A program made the translations under genes and the position numbers. The notes below the pieces were generated by a model. It saw only the letters and a list, made by a program, of their open reading frames with translations, had not been told where the DNA came from and did not search any database. Source: Photobacterium sp. CCB-ST2H9 (GTDB lineage: Bacteria; Pseudomonadota; Gammaproteobacteria; Enterobacterales; Vibrionaceae). Taken from it: 64,000 bases of DNA. This document shows, in pieces, positions 34,713 through 43,655 of the stretch (the first letter of the stretch is position 1; each line of letters begins with the position of its first letter). The stretch covers positions 1,302,001 to 1,366,000 of the forward strand of contig NZ_CP100426.1 in assembly GCF_023151555.2 (NCBI RefSeq), read 5' to 3'.

Positions 34713-35987
34713 TCAGGAAAACTTCACAGCGCTCCGCTCGACACCGTTCCATTCGTAGCCGCGAGGGTTCCAGCGCGCCAGACCGTCGATGGGCTGGGTG
34801 CGGCCAAGCGCATCGGTGGCCCGTGACATCAGGGTTTGCTCACCGGCTCCGACCTGAAGTTTCACTGACCAGTAATGCCATGCCCAGGGACTTTCCGGCT
34901 TCTCAAGCGTCGCCGTATGCCATGACTTGCCGCTGTCAGTTGAAACTTCGACAGAAGTGATCGGCGCCATGCCGTCATTAAAGGCAACGCCGGTAATTTC
35001 GGTCATTCCGGACTTCGGACTGTCGCTGGGCAGCGGTGAGAAAATCACACTCTTGATCGCGTGGCCGTAGGTCGGCCGGCTGTTTTCCAGCGTATAGTCG
35101 TTGGCACCGAAAGTGTCCGGTTCGACCGGGGCCAGCGGCATCCGGTAGCCGACCGATTGGTAGGTGCTTGGCGATTGTTCGGCAGCGAACAGCAGTACCG
35201 TCAGCAGCTTGACGTTCATATTGCCGTAGAATCCCGGAATGATCAGGCGTACCGGACCACCGTGAATGGCAGGGATCGGTTCACCGTTCATTTTCAGCGC
35301 CAGAATTGCATGGTCGAGCGCTTCGTCGTCAATGAGGTAGCTTTTGGCGAAATCAGTGCCGGCGCGGGTTGCGGGCTGGTCCCAGCCTTCTGCCGTCAGC
35401 CAGCGGGCGCTCAGAGACGGTTCCATCTCCAGGCTCTCAAGGAATGGTTTGAGTGGCACACCTTCCCAGACCACGTTGCCCATTCCGCCGTTCTGCCACT
35501 GACCGCCGCTGACTTTCTGCTTGGCTGCGTAGAATGAGCGGCCGTTCCCGGCACATTGCAGGACCGAAATGCGTTGCTCCTGCGGCATCGCCTGCAGTTC
35601 AGCGATGGTTACCGTGCGCGGGCGCTTGACCAGACCGTCGATGCGGATTGTCCAGTTCTCGACCAGCTTGGCCGGTGGCGCCTCAGTGGTTCCGTACCAT
35701 GCGGCTTCACCTTCGTGCGGGAAGTGATAGCGGGAGAACAGAATTTCCTTTGGTGTGTGTTTGTATTTCCGCAGCAGCTCAAGCGGTGTTTCAGTTACAC
35801 CGAGCTTGGCATTGTGGATGATCATCTCAGAGGATTTTCCGTGGATGATCTTGTCGGCTGTCTCTTTGACCTGAGCGATCGCGCGGCTGAGCATGCCCGG
35901 CGCAAAACCGAATACCAGCCCGAGCAAACCGGTGAGGGCGCTAAACCGGCGACGTGTGATGGAAATATGACTCAGATCTTTGGGCAT
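34713..35987 (-). CDS. Periplasmic molybdopterin sulfite dehydrogenase-like enzyme (SorA/SoxC family)
   Basis: About 424 aa from ATG 35987, directly behind TTGGGAGGTTCCC; the frame is open further up to 36218, but without signal features. Twin-arginine signal TRRRFSALTGLLGL (residues 11-24) shows export in folded form. The oxidoreductase molybdopterin domain has the Mo-ligating Cys145 in SVLQCAGNGRSFY. It is followed by a Mo-co dimerisation domain (ITGVAFNDGMAPITSVEVST ... PWAWHYWSV). With the diheme cytochrome it forms a SorAB-like pair oxidising sulfite to sulfate. A SoxCD-type role is less likely because no other sox genes are near. Confidence 0.85.
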   Translation of the reverse strand: MPKDLSHISITRRRFSALTGLLGLVFGFAPGMLSRAIAQVKETADKIIHGKSSEMIIHNAKLGVTETPLELLRKYKHTPKEILFSRYHFPHEGEAAWYGTTEAPPAKLVENWTIRIDGLVKRPRTVTIAELQAMPQEQRISVLQCAGNGRSFYAAKQKVSGGQWQNGGMGNVVWEGVPLKPFLESLEMEPSLSARWLTAEGWDQPATRAGTDFAKSYLIDDEALDHAILALKMNGEPIPAIHGGPVRLIIPGFYGNMNVKLLTVLLFAAEQSPSTYQSVGYRMPLAPVEPDTFGANDYTLENSRPTYGHAIKSVIFSPLPSDSPKSGMTEITGVAFNDGMAPITSVEVSTDSGKSWHTATLEKPESPWAWHYWSVKLQVGAGEQTLMSRATDALGRTQPIDGLARWNPRGYEWNGVERSAVKFS

Positions 35988-36274
35988 GGGAACCTCCCAA
36001 TTTTTGTATTGTTTTCGCAGGAGTGCGAAGCAGTTTTTAGTTGCGTGTCCGGCTAATGGAGTATAGACAACTTTATCTGAGCCGATGGCGTTGGTGAGTA
36101 TCCCGTTGAACAGGCAGCGATGTCGCAGTGCTGGTGTTTTCGGATCTTGTGGCAGAGGGGGGCTGACGACAGAGGGCCCTGATACCTTCGCTGCTTGGTT
36201 TATTTCAGAGAGGAACACTGTTAATTTACTGGTTTTGAAACGAAACTGTCACACACGATGCTGGCGAGGGAGAC

Positions 36275-36712
36275 ATGATGAGCAGCAGTTTACCGGATGA
36301 AAATCAAAAGCGTTTTGTCGTTGTCCTGAATAAGAAACTGGAACTGGGCAGGACGTTAAATGTGCTGGGACACATCAGTGTGGGCCTGTCTGCACAATTA
36401 GAACAAGGCATGGCGCATTATGTGGATTACACGGATAAAGATGGTCAGGTTCACCCTTCTTTATCTCACTATCCTTTTATCGTGCTGAAGGCCGATAACA
36501 GCAATAAAATCCGGAATGTCAGAGAAGCGGCGCTGGCGAAGGGCGTCACGTTTACTGATTTCACCCATACGATGACTGACGGCGGCTCGCTGCATCAGCA
36601 AGCGGTCACCGCAGAAACTGCGGAGGCTGATTTAGAGTACATGGGCATCGGACTGTTTGGTGATGCAGAGATGCTGAAAGAGATGACCAGAAAGTTCAGT
36701 TTATATCGTTAA
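36275..36712 (+). CDS. DUF2000-family protein
   Basis: 145 aa; GAGGGAGAC precedes ATG 36275, with a second ATG next. Pattern VVVLNKKLELGRTLNVLGHI SVGL and YPFIVLKADNSNKIRNVREA AL, then FTHTMTDGG and MGIGLFGDAEMLKEMTRKFS. This is the layout of DUF2000, a peptidyl-tRNA-hydrolase-2-like fold of unknown function. It is the first gene right of the divergent sulfite dehydrogenase operon, but no functional tie is visible. Confidence 0.75.
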   Translation: MMSSSLPDENQKRFVVVLNKKLELGRTLNVLGHISVGLSAQLEQGMAHYVDYTDKDGQVHPSLSHYPFIVLKADNSNKIRNVREAALAKGVTFTDFTHTMTDGGSLHQQAVTAETAEADLEYMGIGLFGDAEMLKEMTRKFSLYR

Positions 36713-36918
36713 TTCTTGTAAGAGGTCTATGCGCAGTTGCGCAGTTTCATGGAATGCGCCTGCCTTTCCTTTGCTTTTTCTTCCCTTGGATATTGGTGAT
36801 AAATCTATAAAATAACCCCTTCATTCATTGGGAGGAAAATCACTTTTCTCCCGTCACTCACGAGACGCAGTTCCCGGTCTTTGATGCCGTGAACACCGGG
36901 CTGATGAAGGAAGACTGC

Positions 36919-38631
36919 ATGATCCTGAATGCTGATAACTGTCGTGCTGCATGCGGTGCATGGATCCGCAGGTTCGGGATCGGCATCGTTTTCCTCTCTT
37001 CGCTAAAGGTGTTTGCTGCTGATGCAGAACGGGTCATTATCGTCGGCGGTGACCATCACTACCCGCCTTATGAATTCATCAATGCAGACGGTGAACCTGA
37101 CGGTTACAACACGGAGCTGACGCTGGCAATTGCCGAGGTCATGGGGATTGATGTGGAGATCCGTCTGGGGGCCTGGGATGACATTCGCCATCAGTTCGAT
37201 CAGGGGCACATCGATATTGTTCAGGGGATTGTGCAGTCGAAAGCCCGGCAGCAGTATTATGCGTTTTCTCCGCCCCATGCCATTGTGCATCAGTCTGTCT
37301 TTGCCCGAAAAGGCGAACCGGTGGTCTCCGGGCTGGACGAGCTGAACGGCAAGTCGGTGATCGTTCAGAGCAGCGGCGCGATGCATGATTATCTGCGTCA
37401 CCAGCAGCCGGGGGCGGATTTAGTGCTGGTAGACTCTCACGCAGATGCCCTGCGGTTGCTGGCATCCGGTCAATACGACTATGCGCTGGTGGCGAATCTG
37501 CCGGGGCTGTACACCGGTAAAGCGCTGGAGCTGTCGAATCTCATTCCGGTCGGAAAGCCACTGGGTGCTCAGCATTACGGTTACGCGGTGCTGAAAGGCA
37601 ATGAAGATCTGCTGGCGCAGTTCAGCGAAGGGCTGGCGATTCTCAAAAATACCGGCCGGCAGCAGGCCATTTATGACAAATGGCTTGGTCCGCTGGAAAA
37701 TCAGGGCTTCAGCTGGAAGCAGCTCGGTATGGCTGCGGCAATGGTATCCGGGATTCTCTTGCTGGTGCTGGGCGGGATTATGATCTGGAACCGCGCCCTG
37801 AGCCGTGAAGTGGCAAAACGCACGGAAGCGCAGCAGCTGCAGCAACAGCAGCTGATTCAGGCGGACAAAATGACCTCGCTGGGGATTCTGGTGTCGGGGA
37901 TGGCACATGAAATCAATAACCCCAGCAGTTTACTGTTGCTGAACCTGCCGATCCTCAAAGAATCCTATCAGGACGCAGAGGAGATCCTCGACGCTTATTA
38001 TCAGCAGCATGGTGATTTTATGATGGGCGGTTTGTCTTACAGCCGGATGCGGGATGAAATCCCTCCGATGCTGGATGATATGCTGGCCGGGACGCAGCGT
38101 ATTCGCCGGATCGTGGAAGACTTACGGGATTTTGCCCGTCAGGAGCCGACAGACTTGAGCGATGTCGTCGATCTGAATGTTGTTACTGCGGCAGCAATCC
38201 GGCTGGTTGACCGGACCATTCATCAGTCGACCCAGCATTTTTCCGTGGATTACGGCGAGTCACTGCCCGCATTTGAAGGCAATGGTCAGCGGATTGAGCA
38301 GGTGATTATCAATCTGATGATTAATGCCTGCCAGGCACTGTCATCGTCCGATCAGGCGATTCGGGTCCGGACGTATTTCCACAGCGCGGAACAGCAGCTC
38401 CGGCTGGAGATTTGCGATCAGGGGCAGGGCATCGCACCAGAACATCTGCCCCGGCTGAGCGATCCTTTCTTTACCACCAAACGCGAGCAGGGCGGCACCG
38501 GACTGGGATTGTCCATCTCGTTCAGCATCGTGAATGAACATGGTGGCAATTTAACTTACGACTCTAATTTGCAACAAGGGACCTGCGTGACGCTCTCGCT
38601 GCCCGCCTTGAAAGGGACAACTGCTTCATGA
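36919..38631 (+). CDS. Hybrid-input sensor histidine kinase with periplasmic amino-acid-binding domain
   Basis: About 570 aa from ATG 36919 (GAAGGAAGACTGC upstream); GTG 36889 and ATG 36904 are in-frame alternatives. Signal peptide to about residue 33, then a solute-binding family 3 domain (GDHHYPPYEFINADGEPDGY ... GQYDYALVANLPG, about 40-255). A transmembrane helix near 270-292 follows, then HisKA with phospho-acceptor His330 (SGMAHEINNP), N-box RIEQVIINLMINACQAL and G-boxes DQGQGIAPEHL and GGTGLGLSISF. It overlaps the response regulator gene by 4 bp. The family 3 domain and the downstream symporter and aspartase suggest that it senses acidic amino acids. Confidence 0.87.
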   Translation: MILNADNCRAACGAWIRRFGIGIVFLSSLKVFAADAERVIIVGGDHHYPPYEFINADGEPDGYNTELTLAIAEVMGIDVEIRLGAWDDIRHQFDQGHIDIVQGIVQSKARQQYYAFSPPHAIVHQSVFARKGEPVVSGLDELNGKSVIVQSSGAMHDYLRHQQPGADLVLVDSHADALRLLASGQYDYALVANLPGLYTGKALELSNLIPVGKPLGAQHYGYAVLKGNEDLLAQFSEGLAILKNTGRQQAIYDKWLGPLENQGFSWKQLGMAAAMVSGILLLVLGGIMIWNRALSREVAKRTEAQQLQQQQLIQADKMTSLGILVSGMAHEINNPSSLLLLNLPILKESYQDAEEILDAYYQQHGDFMMGGLSYSRMRDEIPPMLDDMLAGTQRIRRIVEDLRDFARQEPTDLSDVVDLNVVTAAAIRLVDRTIHQSTQHFSVDYGESLPAFEGNGQRIEQVIINLMINACQALSSSDQAIRVRTYFHSAEQQLRLEICDQGQGIAPEHLPRLSDPFFTTKREQGGTGLGLSISFSIVNEHGGNLTYDSNLQQGTCVTLSLPALKGTTAS

Positions 38632-40046
38632 ATACCAATCCATATCCGGCTTTCGGTGTCCTGCTGGTCGATGATGAACCGGCTTTTCTGCGCAGCCTGA
38701 GCATTGTGCTGGAGCGGCGGGGTGGCATTAATCATCTCTTTCAGTGCCAGGACAGCCGGGAGGCCATGGCAATCATCAAGCAGGAAAATATCGGCTTAGT
38801 GTTGCTGGATCTGACCATGCCACATGTGTCCGGTGAAACTTTGCTGGCCCAGATCAAAGCGGAATATCCGGAAGTCGCGGTCATTATTATCAGTGGCCTG
38901 AATCAGGCGGAAACCGCGGTGAACTGCATCCGGCTCGGCGCCCATGACTATTTCGTGAAAACCACGGAAGAGAACCGGCTGGTGGAAGGAGTCAAACGGG
39001 TCATTCTGATGCAGGAAATGCAGGCTGAAAATCATGCCCTGCGGCGGCGGTTTCTGACGGATACTCTGGAGCGGCCGGAGGTTTTTTCCCGGATTATCAC
39101 CCGGGATAAAGCGATGCGGTCAGTCTTTCAGTATCTGGAATCGGTGGCGCCCAGCAGCCAGCCGGTGATGATCTGCGGTGAAAGCGGCGTCGGCAAAGAG
39201 CTGATTGCACGCGCACTGCATACCCTGAGTCAGCGAAACGGCCCGTTGATCAGTGTGAATGTGGCCGGGCTGGATGATCATGTGTTTGCCGACACCCTGT
39301 TCGGGCATCACCGGGGCGCGTTTACCGGGGCAGACGCTGCCCGGGCCGGGCTGATTGAGCAGGCGGCCGGAGGCACGCTGTTTCTGGATGAGATTGGCGA
39401 TCTGAGTCAGGCATCTCAGGTTAAATTGCTGAGGCTGATTCAGGAAGGCGAATATTACCCGCTTGGGAGTGACCGGCCCAAACGGCTGAAGGCCAGAATT
39501 GTGGTCGCGACGCATCAGGATCTGGTGCAAAAGCAGTTGAGCGGCGAGTTCCGTAAAGACTTGTACTATCGCCTGAAAACCCATCAGGTCGATATTCCTC
39601 CGCTGCGCAAACGGCGTCAGGATATTCCGTTGCTGCTGTCGCATTTTCTGCAGGAAGCGGCGGATGAACTGGGGAAAACCAAACCGACGATTCCCAAAGA
39701 ACTGCCGGTTCTGCTGGCGAATTATGCGTTTCCCGGCAATGTCCGGGAATTACGTGCGCTGGCCTATGATGCGATGAGCCAGCATCGTTCCCGGATGCTG
39801 TCGATGGATGTCTTCCGCCGGGTGCTGGACAAGCATGCGGTGTCTGCAGATTTGCCCTCGCAGCCTGCTGTGTCGTTATTTGATCCGGACTTCCCTTTGC
39901 CTTCTCTGCAGGAGATTGGCGACTTACTGACTCAGGAGGCGATGCGGCGGGCGGAAGGCAACCAGTCTCTGGCTGCGAAGCTTTTGGGGATTTCACAGCC
40001 CGCACTGAGTAAACGGCTGAAGAAAGCACAGTCGGAGCCGGAATAA
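38628..40046 (+). CDS. Sigma-54-dependent response regulator (DctD/NtrC type)
   Basis: 472 aa. Receiver domain with acidic pocket DDE and phospho-acceptor Asp61 (LVLLDLTMP). AAA+ domain with Walker A GESGVGKE (about 184-191), the sigma-54-contacting GAFTGA loop, Walker B GGTLFLDEIGDL and ALRELRALAYD-type sensor region. C-terminal Fis helix-turn-helix (QSLAAKLLGISQPALSKRLK). Phosphorylated by the overlapping kinase, it should activate the -24/-12 promoter at 40227. Confidence 0.92.
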   Translation: MNTNPYPAFGVLLVDDEPAFLRSLSIVLERRGGINHLFQCQDSREAMAIIKQENIGLVLLDLTMPHVSGETLLAQIKAEYPEVAVIIISGLNQAETAVNCIRLGAHDYFVKTTEENRLVEGVKRVILMQEMQAENHALRRRFLTDTLERPEVFSRIITRDKAMRSVFQYLESVAPSSQPVMICGESGVGKELIARALHTLSQRNGPLISVNVAGLDDHVFADTLFGHHRGAFTGADAARAGLIEQAAGGTLFLDEIGDLSQASQVKLLRLIQEGEYYPLGSDRPKRLKARIVVATHQDLVQKQLSGEFRKDLYYRLKTHQVDIPPLRKRRQDIPLLLSHFLQEAADELGKTKPTIPKELPVLLANYAFPGNVRELRALAYDAMSQHRSRMLSMDVFRRVLDKHAVSADLPSQPAVSLFDPDFPLPSLQEIGDLLTQEAMRRAEGNQSLAAKLLGISQPALSKRLKKAQSEPE

Positions 40047-40051
40047 ACCCC

Positions 40052-40151
40052 TATAACCAGGGGAACAGTTATAACTTTATGAATAAATGGTAACTGTTTG
40101 TTTATTATGGGAAAGTTTGGTCTTTGTTGTTGGGTTATTCTTCTGGTTATA
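40052..40151. promoter_or_regulatory. Inverted 9-bp repeats, candidate upstream activator sites
   Basis: TATAACCAG (40052-40060) and its exact reverse complement CTGGTTATA (40143-40151) lie 75-190 bp upstream of the sigma-54 promoter. That is the distance at which enhancer sites for NtrC-type activators usually lie. Binding is inferred only. Confidence 0.4.
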
Positions 40152-40226
40152 CCCCTTTTGATGCCCAAAGCTCAGAAGTTTTCATTTTTTATTAAATAAA
40201 TCATGCAGATAGATGCTCGTGCAGAG

Positions 40227-40242
40227 TGGCATCATGCTTGCA
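40227..40242 (+). promoter_or_regulatory. Sigma-54 (-24/-12) promoter of the dicarboxylate symporter gene
   Basis: TGGCATCATGCTTGCA has GG and GC exactly ten bases apart and agrees with TGGCAC-N5-TTGCA at nearly every key base. Transcription would start near 40253, giving a leader of about 110 nt. The sigma-54 activator gene is immediately upstream. Confidence 0.78.
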
Positions 40243-40362
40243 GTGTTTATCCTCTTAAGGAATGGGATGGCCCGTTCTGGTCTTAGGGTCCACAAACCCT
40301 GAAAACAACAGCGAAACAGAAACAGGGAGATCCTGATTTCTGTCAATGGAAGAGGAAAAAAC

Positions 40363-41652
40363 ATGGAGCAAGCAAGCATGAAGTCGTCGCTAAAAGGCGT
40401 CTGGGGCAGACTCGCCTTATGGAAAAAGATACTGATCGGGATGATTCTGGGGGTGGTCGCCGGCAGTATTCTGGGCCCGGATGCTGAAATTCTGAAGCCA
40501 ATCGGCACCTTATTTATTAATGCAATCAAAATGCTGATTGTCCCGCTGGTTTTCTGTTCGCTGGTCGTGGGTGTGACCTCAATGCAGGATACCCGCAAGA
40601 TGGGCCGCATCGGTGCGAAAGCGATTGTGATTTACCTTTCCACCACTGCCGTTGCGATTAGTATCGGTCTGGGACTGGCAAGCCTGCTGGCACCGGGAGC
40701 CGGGTTGGAAATGACGGCGGCTGCGACAGCTGCGGAAGCCAAAGAAGCACCGACCCTGGTGCAGACTCTGCTCAGTTTAATTCCGAACAACCCTATCAGT
40801 GCACTGGCCGCGGGTAACATTCTGCAAATTATCGTTTTCGCTCTGGGTCTGGGTGTTGCACTGAATCTGTGTGGTGAAAAGAGTAAACCAGCCGTGCAGG
40901 TCTTCGAAAGCCTGGCCGAGGCGATGTACAAGCTGACTGAACTGGTGATGAAACTGGCTCCTTACGGCATCTTTGGTCTGATGGCCTGGGTTGCGGGTAA
41001 GTACGGTCTGGAGATTCTGCTGCCGCTGTTCAAAGTGATTGGCGTGGCTTATCTGGGCAGTCTGCTGCACGTTCTGCTGTTCTATCCTGCCGTGATCAAA
41101 GTGGTTGGTCGTCTGAATCCGGTGCCGTATATCAAAGGGATTCTGACCCCGGCAGCGGTGGCATTTACCACCACCAGCAGTTCAGGCACGCTGCCGGCGA
41201 GCATTAAATGTGCCCGCGAAGAGCTGGGTGTGTCGAAAGGCGTTTCCAGCTTTGTGCTGCCGCTGGGGGCGACCATCAATATGGATGGTACGGCGCTGTA
41301 TCAGGGCGTTGCGGCGATTTTCGTTGCACAGGCCTTTGGTGTGGATCTGGAATTTGCGGATTACCTGACCATTGTGATGACGGCAACGCTGGCTTCGATC
41401 GGCACAGCTGGTGTTCCGGGTGCCGGCCTGATTATGCTGTCTCTGGTTCTGACCACAGTTGGTCTGCCAATGGAAGGTCTGGCTATCATTGCCGGGATTG
41501 ACCGGATTCTGGATATGGCCCGTACTACAGTGAACGTTTGTGGTGACCTGATGGTGGCCGTCCTGGTCGGCCGCAGTGAAGGTGAGCTGGACAGCAACAT
41601 CTATCACAGCACCGATAAACCGAATCTGATGGCGAGCGAAGAAGCCGCATAA
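40363..41652 (+). CDS. Dicarboxylate/amino acid:cation symporter (DAACS/GltP family)
   Basis: 429 aa membrane protein, ribosome binding site GGAAGAGGAAAAAAC. Family motifs: PIGTLFINAIKMLIVPLVFC SLV, the serine-rich re-entrant loop AFTTTSSSGTLPASIKCA, LPLGATINMDGTALYQGVAA and the substrate/sodium-site region GTAGVPGAGLIMLS with ...DRILDMARTTVNVCGD. This is the GltP/DctA fold that takes up glutamate, aspartate or C4-dicarboxylates with protons or sodium. The aspartase gene 440 bp downstream favours aspartate. It has its own sigma-54 promoter and terminator. Confidence 0.88.
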   Translation: MEQASMKSSLKGVWGRLALWKKILIGMILGVVAGSILGPDAEILKPIGTLFINAIKMLIVPLVFCSLVVGVTSMQDTRKMGRIGAKAIVIYLSTTAVAISIGLGLASLLAPGAGLEMTAAATAAEAKEAPTLVQTLLSLIPNNPISALAAGNILQIIVFALGLGVALNLCGEKSKPAVQVFESLAEAMYKLTELVMKLAPYGIFGLMAWVAGKYGLEILLPLFKVIGVAYLGSLLHVLLFYPAVIKVVGRLNPVPYIKGILTPAAVAFTTTSSSGTLPASIKCAREELGVSKGVSSFVLPLGATINMDGTALYQGVAAIFVAQAFGVDLEFADYLTIVMTATLASIGTAGVPGAGLIMLSLVLTTVGLPMEGLAIIAGIDRILDMARTTVNVCGDLMVAVLVGRSEGELDSNIYHSTDKPNLMASEEAA

Positions 41653-41676
41653 ATCTACTCAGATCTGAATGTGAAC

Positions 41677-41711
41677 AGAAGGCCAGCCATTTGTGCTGGC
41701 CTTCTTGTTTT
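41677..41711 (+). terminator. Rho-independent terminator of the symporter gene
   Basis: Perfect 11-bp stem AGAAGGCCAGC / GCTGGCCTTCT (41677-41687 with 41695-41705), 7-nt loop, then TGTTTTT. Confidence 0.9.
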
Positions 41712-42092
41712 TATCTCTGGTCTCGCGGTTTTGAGAAAAGTGAGATAAATCTCCTTTTGGAACAAATGATTTAATTTACGATGTAAAAAATATACTTTCC
41801 TGCGGTGCCTTTTTTGCATGATTGTCCGGACGCCTGTCTGAGGCGGATATATTCATGCTGTTGAAACAGCAGGTTGTGACTAAATATCCAAAAGAAGAAT
41901 ATATGCTGTCATTCCGATATTCTTAACAACAAATGTCGGGTGAATGCAATCTCTTCAGCTATGCATTAATTGCATTGTGGCTTACTTTTCAGCATTTCCT
42001 TTCGAACAGGAAAAAGAACATTGTACTGACACCCAAGCACCTGAGGTGGCTTTGGTAAATCTTATTTCTGTCATGAGTCAAAGGTGACCACT
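41712..42092. promoter_or_regulatory. Upstream region of aspartase with two palindromes
   Basis: About 380 bp without a gene. It holds TGCTGTT-GA-AACAGCA (41856-41871, perfect 7-bp arms) and, closer to the gene, AATGCAAT (41943) facing ATTGCATT (41969-41976) around ATGCATTAATTGCAT. These look like regulator sites. No GG-N10-GC promoter of good quality was found here, so aspA may use a sigma-70 promoter. Confidence 0.4.
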
Positions 42093-43523
42093 ATGCTAGA
42101 CAATGCCCAAAAGGTACGTATTGAAGAAGACCTGCTCGGCAAACGTGAAGTTCCTGCTTCTGCTTACTATGGCATCCATACCCTGCGTGCCTACGAGAAC
42201 TTTAACATTTCAACGATGCGCATTTCAGATATCCCTGAATTTGTTCGTGGCATGGTGTTCACCAAAAAAGCAGCGGCAAAAGCCAACATGGAACTTGGCG
42301 CGATTCCAGCGGATGTCGGTCACTACATTATTGAAGCCTGTGATCTGATTCTGGAAACCGGAAAGTGCATGGATCAGTTTATTTCTGATGTGTATCAGGG
42401 CGGTGCCGGTACTTCGGTCAACATGAATGCGAACGAAGTGATTGCCAACGTTGCACTGGAACTGAAAGGCCATGACAAAGGTGAATATCACATCATCAAC
42501 CCGAATGATCATGTGAACAAGAGTCAGTCGACCAACTGTGCTTATCCAACCGGCTTCCGGGTTGCGGTTTACAACAGCATCATCAAGCTGATGGGCTCAA
42601 TTGAACAGCTGCAGGCTGCATTTGATGCCAAGAGTGAAGAATTTAAAGACGTTCTGAAAATGGGCCGTACCCAGCTTCAGGACGCGGTTCCGATGACAGT
42701 CGGTCAGGAATTCCATGCGTTCAGTATTCTGCTGAAAGAAGAAATTAAGAACCTGCACTACGCGGCGACCCTGCTGCTGGAAGTGAATCTGGGTGCGACG
42801 GCTATCGGTACCGGTCTGAATGCTCCGGCAGGTTACCAGGCTCTGGCCGTGAAATATCTTGCGGATGTGACGGGCCTGAACTGCGTGCCGTCTGAAGACC
42901 TGATTGAAGCAACTTCTGACTGTGGTGCTTACGTGACGGTTCACGCGGCCCTGAAACGTCTGGCCGTGAAAATGTCGAAAGTCTGTAACGACCTGCGTCT
43001 GCTGTCTTCGGGTCCGCGCGCCGGTCTGAACGAAATTAATCTGCCGGAAATGCAGGCGGGTTCTTCAATCATGCCTGCCAAGGTGAATCCGGTCATTCCG
43101 GAAGTTGTGAATCAGGTCTGCTTCAAAGTGATCGGTAACGATACAACCGTCACGATGGCCGCTGAATCCGGTCAGCTGCAGCTGAACGTGATGGAACCTG
43201 TGATTGGCCAGGCGCTGTTTGAATCTATCAGCCTGCTGAGCAATGCCTGTATTAACCTGGCGGAGAAATGTGTTTCCGGAATTACGGTGAACCGTCAGGT
43301 CTGCGAAGACTTCGTCTTTAACTCAATCGGTATCGTAACTTACCTGAACCCTTATATTGGTCACCATGAAGGGGATATCGTCGGTAAGATTTGTGCCGAG
43401 ACGGGTCGCAGCGTGAAGGAAGTTGCAATGGAGCGGGGTCTGCTGAGCGAAGAGGAACTGAACGATATCTTCTCCGCACAAAACCTGATGCGCCCGTCTT
43501 ATAAAGCAAAAATGTATAACTAA
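42093..43523 (+). CDS. aspA: Aspartate ammonia-lyase (aspartase)
   Basis: Converts L-aspartate to fumarate and ammonia; cytoplasmic tetramer. About 476 aa from ATG 42093 (AAAGG eight bases upstream). Characteristic sequence: [59 protein letters not shown] [37 protein letters not shown] and the fumarase/aspartase signature loop [17 protein letters not shown] with its catalytic serine. The N-terminal KREVP and DHVNKSQS segments favour aspartase over fumarase C. It follows the acidic amino acid symporter and completes an uptake-and-use module. Confidence 0.93.
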   Translation: MLDNAQKVRIEEDLLGKREVPASAYYGIHTLRAYENFNISTMRISDIPEFVRGMVFTKKAAAKANMELGAIPADVGHYIIEACDLILETGKCMDQFISDVYQGGAGTSVNMNANEVIANVALELKGHDKGEYHIINPNDHVNKSQSTNCAYPTGFRVAVYNSIIKLMGSIEQLQAAFDAKSEEFKDVLKMGRTQLQDAVPMTVGQEFHAFSILLKEEIKNLHYAATLLLEVNLGATAIGTGLNAPAGYQALAVKYLADVTGLNCVPSEDLIEATSDCGAYVTVHAALKRLAVKMSKVCNDLRLLSSGPRAGLNEINLPEMQAGSSIMPAKVNPVIPEVVNQVCFKVIGNDTTVTMAAESGQLQLNVMEPVIGQALFESISLLSNACINLAEKCVSGITVNRQVCEDFVFNSIGIVTYLNPYIGHHEGDIVGKICAETGRSVKEVAMERGLLSEEELNDIFSAQNLMRPSYKAKMYN

Positions 43524-43608
43524 GTTCAAGAATAATAACGAAAGGTCTGTACCTCGGTATCCCCGTGTCCTGAATGTGCCGGGGAAGAGGATTCACCTTC
43601 ACCCTACA

Positions 43609-43636
43609 CCCTCCCTGTTTCAGGGAGGGTTTTTTT
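43609..43636. terminator. Bidirectional terminator between aspA and HypT-like gene
   Basis: Perfect 9-bp stem CCCTCCCTG-TTT-CAGGGAGGG followed by seven T on the plus strand. The convergent gene at 43656 ends 20 bp further on. Confidence 0.85.
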
Positions 43637-43655
43637 ATGCCTTCAGTATCTGGTT

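Noticed and set aside
34085..34960. Plus-strand frame of about 290 codons across the cytochrome/sulfite dehydrogenase junction
   Set aside because: Opposite to two genes with clear signal peptides and cofactor motifs; its own translation has no recognisable domain.
41971..41985. Sigma-54 promoter before aspA (TGGCTTACTTTTCAGC region)
   Set aside because: The GG and GC are 11 bases apart rather than 10, and the TTGC half is absent.
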